From Bimuria novae-zelandiae CBS 107.79 (Eukaryota; Ascomycota; Dothideomycetes; Pleosporales; Didymosphaeriaceae): a stretch of DNA of 64,000 nt. The position numbers and the translations under genes were made by a program. The notes under the pieces were generated by a model. It worked only from the letters and a program-made list of their open reading frames with translations, had not been told where the DNA came from and did no database searches. Location: the NCBI GenBank assembly GCA_010015655.1, contig ML976668.1, forward strand, positions 817,734 to 881,733. The letters run 5' to 3'. Below are positions 21,500 through 31,744 of the stretch, in pieces (within the stretch, counting starts at the first letter, position 1; every line of letters starts with the position of its first letter).

Positions 21500-21614
21500 C
21501 ACCGAGCCAGAGCCCACCGAGCCAGAGCCACCGAGCCAGAGCCCACCGAGCCAGAGCCACCGAGCCAGAGCCACCGAGCCAGAGCCACCGAGCCAGAGCC
21601 ACCGAGCCAGAGCC
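21500..21614 (+). repeat. minisatellite of eight 14-15 bp units
   Basis: Eight tandem units of ACCGAGCCAGAGCC, two or three of them one base longer. Because units are 14 or 15 bases, translation frames rotate through the array (PSQSP, RAR, TEPEP). It lies in the leader of element E, upstream of the gag start. Confidence 0.9.
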
Positions 21615-21838
21615 AACGACCCGGATTCCCACTCGACTCTCAGGTTGTGTCGTCCTTCTAAGCGCAGCCTGCTGTCGATCTCAGTACTTACGCCGGATCT
21701 GACACCGCAGAAGCCAACGCTGCACCGTCAGAGACGAAGCGGACCCACGCCGGTTTTTGGCACCGCAGGAACGAACCCTGCACCGCCGAAGCTGCAGCGA
21801 CCCAGTAGAGCCCCAGCGAGCTCATACTAATCTACAAC

Positions 21839-22102
21839 ATGTCAACTCCGACTGTAGGCGCGATCGTGCTTGACGCGACAGGCCGTAACTGGAAGGAGTG
21901 GAACAAACAGATAACCAACGCAGCTGCAGAGCGTAGCGCGAAGGATATCCTTTTGGGCACAAAGGCGCGCCCAGCGTACGCCTCCCAAGACTACAAAGTG
22001 CATCCCTCTATATACCCGAAGGAAGGACGCCTTTCCCCACCAACTCTAGGATTCTCGCAAGTGCGAGCCCTATCAACCGAGCTTGGGACTACAAGAGATT
22101 GA
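21839..22102 (+). pseudogene. truncated copia Gag start in element E
   Basis: The ATG at 21839 opens MSTPTVGAIVLDATGRNWKE, then WNKQITNAAAERSAKDILLG, a typical beginning of fungal copia Gag (a Trp-rich 'NWKEWN' motif where the capsid begins). After about 60 codons the sequence jumps to an unrelated stretch (SIYPKEGRLSPP) and stops. The joint near 22005 is probably the scar of the internal deletion that removed the rest of gag and all of pol. There are no RIP-type changes, so the shortened frame could be translated, but not as a functional capsid. Confidence 0.65.
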
Positions 22103-22284
22103 GATGTCCCTCCCTCTTCCTCCTTTGTCAACTACCGGGGGGTGCCCACACTGAGGACCCTATGCTCCGGCACTGTTACTATTACCGACATTCCGGGGGG
22201 TGCCTATGACTTAGGCCCTATCTACCCAATTCTTCCTTTTTGTTAGCTTGAGCTCACTGCTCTGCTACTCAGCCCAGGGGGGTG

Positions 22285-22403
22285 TGTCAGTGGGAGTGCC
22301 TACTGTGGTGTTGTTGGCCTGAGCGCCTCACGTGACCTCGGTTAGCGCACTGTATATAGTCTCACTCAATAGCTTTAATACACTTTAAGCTCTCCGTTCG
22401 ACA
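22285..22403 (+). repeat. 3' LTR of element E
   Basis: 119-base direct repeat of the 5' LTR, preceded by a purine tract ending GGGGGGTG and followed by the CTCTT duplication. Confidence 0.85.
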
Positions 22404-25400
22404 CTCTTTACCTCTATAAAGCGTTAATTTAGGTCTACTCGAACGCGCTTACGCTGACGCTAAGAGGTAGATATCTCTAGCTACTGCTTAAGTCGTCTTT
22501 TCTCTGCTTCTAGGCCTACAACTCTAGCATTTGCAGCTGCTAGAGCCTTACCTGCTTTCTGTAGGAGTAGCCGGGTGGTACAACCTAGATTCTCGACGCT
22601 CTGGACGCTGCGCTGCGCTATATAGAGATCGTGAGGGCCCTGGGGAGTAGAGAGGAAGCTCTGGATCTACTGCTAAGGCTGCTGCTCACGTGTAGGCGTA
22701 GTAGGCCTCTAAGAGACCTGCGACGAGCTAAGCACGTAATTAATGTTAAATAGGCAAATACTAGATGCCTGCTAGCTAGCTTAAATTACACGCTCTGTGA
22801 AGTCTTCCTCCCTAGCTTAATAATAGCAGGTAATAAAGCGCTCCTTCTTAATAGGTGTAGCGTCGTCGAGTAATGCAAGCTCCTGGATCTAACGTCTATA
22901 GCTAGACTTAATTACAGAGAAAGGAGCAAGATTAAGAGGCTATAGGACGTGTAAGGTGTGCGCAGGTAGATAGAGGAGCTGTATACGATATAGCTTATAG
23001 AGCCATAGGAAGTCTATATTAATATGGCTACCGTAACCGTCAAGTATTAGGAGCCTATGCTGGCCATTAGATACAGCCGTCTCAGGTATAAATATACGCT
23101 ATAGCCACTCAACACCTATCGCTTTTAACGTCCATCCGTTCTCTGAGGTTGTATAGATCCAGTCAGGTACGTAAGACAAGGAGAACCATGTTATCTATAG
23201 GCTCTAGCCCTTAAAGATGACTGCGCAGCGTAGTTTCTGCCCTATTGCTAACACACACTTAATTATAGAGACTTACTCGCGATTCTCTAGAGACCAAATA
23301 TAAGCCTTCTTTTTATAACTGCTAGAGAGTACTCTAGTGTTGGTACATACCCCTAGAGCAACGCCAGTCTTATCCATATTATATGTATTCTCCGCCTGTA
23401 TATTAAGCCGCCGTCGAGTCTACTCATAGAGCTCTAGGAACGCACGTATCTGCTCTAGTGTCGCTATATTAGCTCTCTAAGCCTCTAGCTTTCTGCCGAC
23501 TACAGAGGCAACGCGTGGCTGGCGCCAGAGAAAGTGTAAGAGCCAAAGCTTGCTAATAGGCTAGTTATCGCCGTTTATACGTAGAATCCAATTTACTATT
23601 TCTTAAGCGCAAGCGTGCAAGGGAGGGCAGGCGCGTACGTCTTCTTCGAGGATCTATTCTACTAGAAAATCCTCTTATAGAGGAGTTAGCTACTATTAAT
23701 ACTAATAGCTAAGCGCGCTGCTAGTTACACCGTTAAAATAATTATATAGTATTAATTTAGGTAACTTATAGGCCTTTATAGCAGCGCGCTAACTAGAATA
23801 GACGCCTATATTAAGATTATTAATAGCTAATTATATAGCTACTTCACGGGCGTCTATGTTAATAAGCGTTATAAAGAGAAATCGCGTGTTTTCTATAGGT
23901 GGGGGGTTCTGGCACGGTGCGTAGGAACCCTATATGCGCAGGAACTATATGCGCTAGCTTATTAGAGCTTAGTTCGAGCTTGTAGCGCGCACAAAGGCTA
24001 CCTATAGTATCTATAATAAGGATACCTATAACTTTGACGAGACTAGTTTTATGATAGGCAAGATATTATCTTAGTTTATTATTATAGGCTTAGAGAGACG
24101 CGGCATGCCAAAGGCTATCTAGCTAGGTAATTGTAGGTAGACTATAGCAATCCATAGAATTAGCGCTGCTGGCTAGGCAATCCCGCCCTTTATTATCTTC
24201 GCTAGCTAGTATTACCTCTCTACCTAGTACTAAGATAATAATATACCGCGCGACTAGGCTTTCGCTATTAGCGATAATAGCTAGACTACTAATAAGCTTA
24301 GAGTAGAGTAGCTAAGGTACTTTATTAAGTATATAGTAAAATATAGGGTAGGCGCGCGCTAGCTACTTATACTTAATAGCTATAAGAGCTATAACTTACT
24401 CGAATTTTAAGAGCTCTATAAGGAGAATAATATCTATACTCTTTATATACTGCCATATTTGTCGTACCTCTTATAGCTACTTAATATTAGCTACTTTTCG
24501 CCGTTAAAGCGCGCGTATAGCCACTAGATTAAGAGCCTAATGCGCGACTATATTAACTATATTACGAAGCTAGAGTTCCTACTAGCCTTCTGCGTAGCCT
24601 ACAAGTAGTTAATTATAAAGGAAAATATCTACGCAAGCTTTCGAGGCGCTAGCCTAGTCCTACACGACCTAGAGGCGGTGATATTAAAGCTTAATGTTAA
24701 GCTTTATACGCCGACGCCGCCTCCGCTAGAGGTTACCCTTTAAGAAGCTAAAACACTAAGCAACGCGCGCGAGCTAGAGGCTTAATTAATATTAATTCGC
24801 GATAAAATTTAAAGGTATAAGAGCTTATTACCTACTTTTATTATTATAGCGCTTAATTAGCTTAAAAAGGGCGCTAAGGTAATAGCTCACGAAAGTACGC
24901 TTATACGCGATTGGATCGCGAGGCTTAAGAAGGCTAATAAGGCTACCATAACGCGTAAATAGCGCAAAAAGAAGCGGATCTAGAGGCAGGATACCTTAAC
25001 AAAGGCAGAAGTAAAGAAGATTATCGCTCAAAAGGATGTTAAGCAGTAGATAGAGGTAGAAATACGTCAAGATAAGGCGCGATCAGGTGCTAATTGGCAG
25101 GCTTTAACACGCTGCAGCCGCTGCAAGAAGACTAGCCATAACATGCGAACATGCAAGAACGATATTATAGATACTATTTAATCTAGTATAGTAATTATAT
25201 ACTATTATCTTATTGTGTTGTTAAGATAGGTTGCTGTAAAGGTATAAAAAGTTGGTGGGGTGGGCCGCTCGCTTGTATGGGCCGCTCGCTTATAAAACAT
25301 GTTAATAAGTAATAAAGCGTTATTAAGTAATACAGATTTTAAATCTAATATCTATAGCTAGACTTAGGTAAAGAAAAAGAAGTAGAATCTAAAGGCTATA

Positions 25401-26285
25401 AAACCTATAACGTATACGTAAGTAAATATAAAAGTAATATATAATATAGCTTAGAAATACATAAAAAGTTAATATTAATATAATTATTAGAACTCTTAAG
25501 TATTACGAGCCTATACTAGATATTATATATATTTATTTTAGGTATAAGTATATACTATAGTTACTTAATACCTTTTACTTTTAATATCTATTTATTCTTA
25601 GAGGTTATATAGATCTAGTTAGGTACGTAGGATAAGGAAAACTATATCATCTATAAGCTCTAGCTTTTAAAGATAATTACATAGAGTAGTTTCTATCCTA
25701 GTACTAATATAAACTTAATTATAGAGACCCACTTATTTTTTTTTAAAGACTACATATAAGCCTTCTTCTTCTAGCTACTAGAAAGTAATCTAGTATTAGT
25801 ATATATCCCTAGAGTAACACTAGTTTTATTGAAATTATATGTATTCTCTATCTATATATTAATCTATAATTAAGTTTACTTATAGAGCTCTAGAAACGCG
25901 CGTAACTACTTTAGTATTACTGTATTAGCTCTTTAAATTTTCAGCTTTTTATTAATTATAAATATAATACATGACTAGCATTTAATAAAGTAGTATAGTT
26001 AGTACTTATTAATAAAATCATTTTTACTATTTATATATAAAGCTTAATTAGCTATTTCTTACATATAAATATATTAAGGAGAGTAGGTATACGCGTCTTC
26101 TTTAAGACTTCATTTTATTAAGGAGTTAATTACTGCTAATGCTAATAACTAAGTAAGCTTATTATTACGCTATAATGTTATATTAATAGCGTAGACTAAG
26201 ACACACTATATGCCTTTATAGCTACACGCTAACTTCTATAAAGACCTATAGTAGGATTATTAGTAGTAGATTATATAGTATGCAT

Positions 26286-29200
26286 GCGTAGACTGGTAAA
26301 TGGGTTAGGTCGCAAGTGGCACAGTTAGGTCTAAATAAGTAGAACACTAAAATCTAAACTTTAAATTCCGTATAACTTTATATATAGAGGAGCTATACTC
26401 ATGCAATCTTAATATAAGATATATATATATATAGTGGAGTGACAAAAAAACAAATCCTTTTCTATACCATTTTAAAATAGGTAAAACCTAGCCACTAGTA
26501 CATTATAGATTAAATAAAATATAGTACCTAAAAGGAAAAGGTATAAATTATAAGTCTATTATCTTAAGGTATGCTAAGTCAGCATGACTAAAATACAAAT
26601 ATTTAGTACACCTTAGGAATTTTTTTTAAAAGTTTACCTGTTTATAACTTTACATATATTAAAAAAAATGCTTCTAAGTAGATTAAACTATGCCTTAAAA
26701 AATACCTAGCTAGAGACAACATGGTATGGAATATATCTAATAAAATTATATAAAACTATAATAACTTTTATAAGCAGGTTAAGGGATACTTTAAAATTGC
26801 TAATAAAGTAGTTATTACTAAATAAGCTATATAGAACGTTTAATAAACCTATTCTATAGTAAAATACAATGCTAAGTTTTGTAAGCACCTAAACTAAGTC
26901 ATCTTAAATAATATTAGTGTTATAATTATATAATATAATAGACTAAAGAGGTCTGTGCGAAAAGAACTACTATATAATAAAATAAAAATTAATACTATAA
27001 AAGTATTATTAGAAGAAGCTATATAGATTAATAAAGAATAGTATAAGCTATAGCGTACTCTACGCTAGAACTAAAGAGAAAAAAAAAAACCAATAAACTA
27101 TCTATAATAAACATTAACTATTATAACTACTTATAGAGGCCCTAACTAAAGTAAAATAACTATAGTTACTAGCCTGTAAAAGGAGTCTAGTACTATCGCC
27201 AACTTTGCACTATAGAAAAGAGAATAGAAAATGTCATAGGCCCTTAAAAGCCTATATAAGGATATATCTTTAATAGAATCTACTAATTAAGGGTTAAGAC
27301 GCGTACCTACTTTATATATAATAAACTAGGCTTGTCACTAGGAATTATAGATCTAAAAATAAGGTTATTGGATAGTTAAATGTACTATTTATTAATAACG
27401 CAGACACGACCAATAAATAATAATAAGTAATATTTTCTATTTAATTTACTTACCATCTAATATAAAAACTTAAAGTAACCAGACTCGCCTAACTTAGCAT
27501 TATATAGGGATACTAAGAAGGAATTAGACGTAGAGGAAATTAAGCTAATGTAGTAATTTCCTATACTATACATTAATAGGAATAATTAAATAAAGAAAAT
27601 AATAAACGTTTTTAACTTCTTAAGGTAATACTAATCACGCGAAAGAGACTTTAGACACACTACTATAAAGTATACACTAGCTACGCACTATTCTAAGCAA
27701 ACTAATATAATTAATAAAAAATTATAAGTATGCTAATATCTGCTACTAAAACGACACTAAGGAAAGTTACCTTAATAAAGATCTAAAATATAAACTAAAG
27801 TATAACCTAGACCACCGCAACGCTATAAAGAGAACCCTATAGAAATGATTCTATAAAGAAGATTAATATACTATATACTGCTTCACTAAATAACGTAAAT
27901 ATTTCCCTAAGCTATAATAATAATACTATTAGAAATAGTTTAATTACTATATCTCGTATTGCGACGTCTATCCATAGGATAAGCAAGAGGCAAGATTCTT
28001 TTTATAATTAAATTAGCTAATACCTAAGCCCTATTACTATTACTAGATAAATAATGTATAGCATAAATCTAATAAAACTGTTTATACTCTAACTACGGAC
28101 AATATGTAGAATAGAAAACGGAATATAAGTTTAATTGACTAAGTGAGGGATTAGTAACCCTAAAAATAAATTAGTTACTATAAATGGTAAGGCATCCTAT
28201 AATAAAACTTAGTAATAGCTATATAATAAAGAGAAGTAAAGTTATCCTAAGCTAACAAAAGCACAGAAGAAATACCTTTTAGACCTAGGCTTAGGCGGGC
28301 AAACGCCTTTAAAAAATAAATACTATAAATAGTTAAGTATTAATTAAGTTACTAACATAGCTTAAAGAAATATAAGTAAAAGCCGTACTAAATCTAAAAT
28401 TATAAGAGAATTACGTATTCTAAGATATGCTTAATAGAGCAAGACTATAAGCGTAAGAAGGCAATACTCTACGCTATTTATATTATAAATAAACATTTGC
28501 TACTAGATACACTACGAATTAAATATAAAGTTATAATAATACTTAAGATCTATAGTTACTAGAAAACAATTATTATTAATATTCTAAAGAAGCTAGCAAC
28601 AATGTAGTACTAAAACTAAGTTCGTTAAAATAGTATAACCCCATCATTAATTAAGAATAATAAATACTATACTTTAAGCACTATAAGTACACTATCGCGG
28701 AAAGTATCCCTTGTAGGTACCCTAATTAGAGAAATCAGGTGGAACGAATAAATATAATACTAAATACTTATTATAAATATTGCTCTTACGACAACCCTGT
28801 TATATATTTCTAATTAATTAATTTAATCTCTAAATTATATACTATATAGCTTCTTTTACGATTTATAGTTATAAGCCTAGCATTATAAGAATATAAAATA
28901 ATTCTACCTACGTAATTAATTATTGAATATATTATTTAGACACTTAAATCGATTTAAACACTTCTCGTATTACATTATGATTAAATAATAAAGTACGTCT
29001 CATTTCTCCTTATAAGCACCTTATGTAAAGTATATAAAGCTTCTTTATAAGTTCATTCCTCTATCTGCTTCTAATATACTAGAGGGGTGGCCTAGTAGCT
29101 ATATAATACCTCTCCAGAACTTCTTCGCATCACCCATGGTGCTATAAATTTTAAGGGTCTTAATAAAAAACTAATTATAACCTAAGCGCTAATATAGCGT

Positions 29201-29454
29201 CGCGCGCCTATTTACCTCTTTAAAAATTTAAAATAAAACAATACTATGCTTATTAGCCTTAATATTAGTATAAAAGTTATTATTAGCCAAGTAATTAAAA
29301 GTAATAGTTATCTCCTAAGGCTTCTAATTAAATTCTTACTATTTAAGTTAAATATCTATTTAGATAAGCGCTTCGCTACTACAACTATGCCCTAAAATTA
29401 AAGCGTATAAAGTTTTAAGTTTAGTATAAGTTAGGATAACTTTTTTGTAACGAT
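26286..29454. other. RIP-degraded repeat-derived DNA, family not identified
   Basis: Very AT-rich, with stops in every frame. The plus strand shows remnants of a Lys/Gln-rich protein (LLYNKIKINTIKVLLEEAI near 26960-27020, and KKYLLDLGLGGQTPLKNKY near 28267), suggesting a retroelement gag or a transposase, but no catalytic motif is readable. A tRNA-like A box lies near 29090. Confidence 0.4.
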
Positions 29455-31744
29455 TTGTACAGGGGTTTGAGATGCTCCTGTTACGCTATATGTCTCTTCT
29501 AGTGTAACAGACAGGGAGCTCCCTGACACGTCTCATACATACTCATCATGTACAAGTAGCACAGTCTGTACAACTCAATACGATAAATGTGACCTCGACT
29601 TTCGCTTAGCACCTGATTACCTCTACATTTTGCCTTATACTTAGCTCCCTAGATTAGCTAGTTGGCGACTAATTGTGTCATATTAGCGCCATATACTATC
29701 TATAGGCGTATATAGGCCGTAAGAGGATACTTACACGCTTAGGTAACGCTTTTATTTTCTCTTTAATAAAATTCTCCTCTACTTAAAGTTTACGCGTAAT
29801 ACTAGCACTTAAATAGTAATATTATAAGAAGAAACTACCTAACTAGGTAGTTTTAAGTTAGATATTATAATTTTAATTATAAAGCTAATACATGAAGTAT
29901 TAGTTATAGCCTTATAGTATAGTATAGTAGCTATATTCTTTATAAATTCTTTAGTTTTAGCTTTCTTAATATTAAGCGCTTAATTAAATTAATTTTTAAC
30001 TTACTAGCCTATAAAAGCATCGTTTTTAAAGGTAGTATTTAAAGTTTCTTTATTAAGATAAACTGTTAAAGGGATGTGCAAGTTAGCCCGTATAGTTACT
30101 TACTTAACTAACTTATTCTTTTTTTTAATACTAAACCATATATATGCGTTAAAATAAGCTATATACGCTCAATTGGCGTTACTAGGATTTATTAGTAGCG
30201 TTTAGGCGCTTAAGGAACCCTAAGGCCCCTTTATAGCTTAAAAAGGCTTAAATATAAAACTTACTAAATAGTAGCCCTTTCGTATATAATAATACTACTA
30301 ATATTTTAAATACAGTTTTCCTTTAATATACTAGTCTTTAAAGACCTCGTACTTAACTAAAAATTAGTAATAATTTTCTAAGTCTTTAATATTATTTTAC
30401 TTTTTAGACATATATCTAGTGCACTTAACATAAGGAAAATTACTATAAATATAGTTTTATCTAGCTTTAGTTTAAAGATCTATAGGGGTCCTTATTTTAT
30501 AAATATAAGGCCTAATACAGTATAATAGTCTAAAAAGTTATAAAAGATATCTTAGAGCGATAAAGTAAAACTATTAAAGCTAGTTGGTTACTATTAGTCT
30601 TAATCTAGTATATGTATACGTAATGAACTTACTACTATAGTAAAAGCGTATAAGTTAAAATTAAAAAAATATATAAAGTATATAATAAATCGCGCGCACG
30701 TATATAACATCCTGAAACATATTATAAGTTTGTTAAGTTAACGCACGAATAAAGGTATAAGTTTAGATTTTATTAAAATATAAAGTAAAGTGTTCTAAAA
30801 AGGAAACTTTTATGCTAGAAAGCTATTAAGGTCTTTTATGTAAAACTTCTTAAGTAAAACTTTCTAAGCAATGCGCTAGTCCAGTATTTTATTTTAAACT
30901 AAGAAATATTTATAGTAGTAACTATATAGTATATATACCTTACTATTACGTCCTCTATTACGTAGCTAAGTATCACCGTGCCACGAATCTACAGTTTGGG
31001 GTGCTTTGTGCCATTTTAGTCCATTATGGCCCACTATGCGTCCTCGGGGCGAGGTCGGATATAAAAGGGGGATAATGTCACACCGTGGGTGTATATAACT
31101 AACTGAGGGCCTAAATTAGCAGGATTAGGTAACTCTAGGTATATAATTAACATTATTTAAGTAAAAGCTTGGTATTAATTCGCTTCTTTATTTATATACT
31201 AAATATAACCCCTTTAGTCTCTAACTTATTACTACACTACCTGCCCTACCTGTCCTCTTACGCTTTCTTAAGCGAGGTTAAGCATTAATTATAGTAAACC
31301 TGTTAGACTGCCTAGTTGGAGAACTGTATAAAATCTAATATAAGGTATTATTTATAATATAATTAAGCTTTTAAAAAATATATAGCCATATAAAGGGTAT
31401 TACTAGAAGTAAAAGCTTAAGATTTGTTTCCTGTTTTTAATATCTTGTATATATTTTAAATTCTTTTATTAGACAATTCGGTAGGCTAAAAATTATTAAT
31501 AAAAAGTACTAAAAACGGTTACGAAATAGTACCGTTATTGTGAAGTCGAGAAAGAGTATTGAGCCAATCGTTGTTTTGATTAAGAAGCTACTCTATAGAG
31601 CTATATACTGTGGATCACGTGAATCACGTACGCGGGTGGCCCAAGCTTCATGTCTTAAACCGTCACACATCGCCTTAGCTTTATGTCGATTAAGAGGTAA
31701 AGCTCAAATCTTGCTTAATTAGGTAACCAGATATATAAAATTAT
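29455..31744. other. degraded retroelement remains with two GC-normal, LTR-like islands
   Basis: The stretch 29455-29680 has normal composition and ends like an LTR on the minus strand (TGACACAATTAG to CGTTACA). A second island at 30970-31130 has a purine-rich AAAAGGGGGATAA followed by TGTCACACCG, as at the junction of a purine tract and a 3' LTR on the plus strand. A third at 31540-31730 carries a chance open frame. The sequence between is AT-rich with no readable protein. Confidence 0.35.

Larger units (their letters stand above)
21167..22403 (+). mobile_element. small copia-type LTR element E (deletion derivative), youngest insertion in the nest
   Basis: Direct LTRs of 119 bases (21167-21285 and 22285-22403) start TGTCAGTGGG and end TTCGACA, differing at a single visible position (CTCGATAG against CTCAATAG). 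The flanks are CTCTT on both sides (21162-21166, 22404-22408). A primer-binding site follows the 5' LTR (GGTTATGAGCCC), complementary to the anticodon region of a methionine tRNA, the half-tRNA priming known from copia. A purine tract (CAGGGGGGTG) precedes the 3' LTR. The 1-kb interior has a minisatellite and only the start of a gag gene, so it depends on another element's enzymes. It is GC-rich and has essentially no RIP. Confidence 0.85.
20938..23959 (-). mobile_element. pogo-like element D1 inserted in element C
   Basis: The inverted ends start AGCTAGCGCATATAGTTCC and extend about 65 bases. TA flanks (20936-20937 and 23960-23961). After removing the LTR element inside, about 1.78 kb remains, close to D2 (1.79 kb). 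The minus strand encodes a transposase: SKLWLLHFL, then the first catalytic block TYNMDKTGVALGV-like with Asp (near 23390-23350), VLAIGRKLRCAVIFKG, the second block LILDGHGSYI-like (near 23030) and LLYLPAHTLHVLQPLDL (near 22960). Damage by RIP is light compared with D3. The enzyme would be a Fot1-type TA-targeting transposase; this copy is interrupted near its 5' end on the plus strand, that is, in the C-terminal part of the protein. Confidence 0.8.
20498..25182 (+). pseudogene. pogo/Fot1-type transposase of element C, RIP-damaged and split by D1
   Basis: From ATG 20498 the frame gives MAPPIQA, then EADIHLTILAIN, then a CENP-B-type helix-turn-helix region (RAGITTRRN, KKLTKIEEEVIIRHIL, SRGFPPTLSAVQDIAD). 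After the D1 insertion it resumes at 23962 with the first catalytic block YNFDETSFMIG-like (near 24030), AAGWAIPPFIIF, the second block LLILNGYKSYN (near 24370, Asn where Asp is expected) and LLQLLNISYFSPLKRAYS. It ends with a coiled, basic C-terminus and a CX2CX4HX4C zinc knuckle (CSRCKKTSHNMRTC, near 25110). Stops are mostly TAG at Gln or Trp positions. The knuckle is shared with element F. Confidence 0.75.
20417..25302 (+). mobile_element. pogo/Fot1-like element C inserted in D3
   Basis: Terminal inverted repeats start ACGTGTTTTATAAGCG on the left and are ACATGTTTTATAAGCG on the inverted right end. Each has two copies of GCGAGCGGCCC 17 bases apart, followed by CACCCCACCAACTTTTT. TA flanks both ends. 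Without its own insertion (D1, 20938-23959) it is about 1.86 kb, the same as element F, whose repeats have a similar layout (ACGTG start, doubled CGAGCGG motif). Transposase runs on the plus strand. Confidence 0.8.
19787..26285 (-). mobile_element. pogo-like element D3, oldest layer of a four-layer nest
   Basis: Two blocks (19787-20416 and 25303-26285) match the 5' and 3' parts of elements D1 and D2 in order and orientation but are far more AT-rich. The first 70 bases start AGCTAGCG after TA and have the same length as the D1 end, yet are diverged. The transposase frame would be on the minus strand but is too damaged to read. Its right end is lost at about 26285, before the expected terminal repeat. 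Element C is inserted in its middle with a TA duplication (20415-20416, 25303-25304). Confidence 0.65.

Noticed and set aside
31540..31722. 60-codon open frame in a GC-normal island
   Set aside because: No recognisable sequence; more likely part of an LTR.
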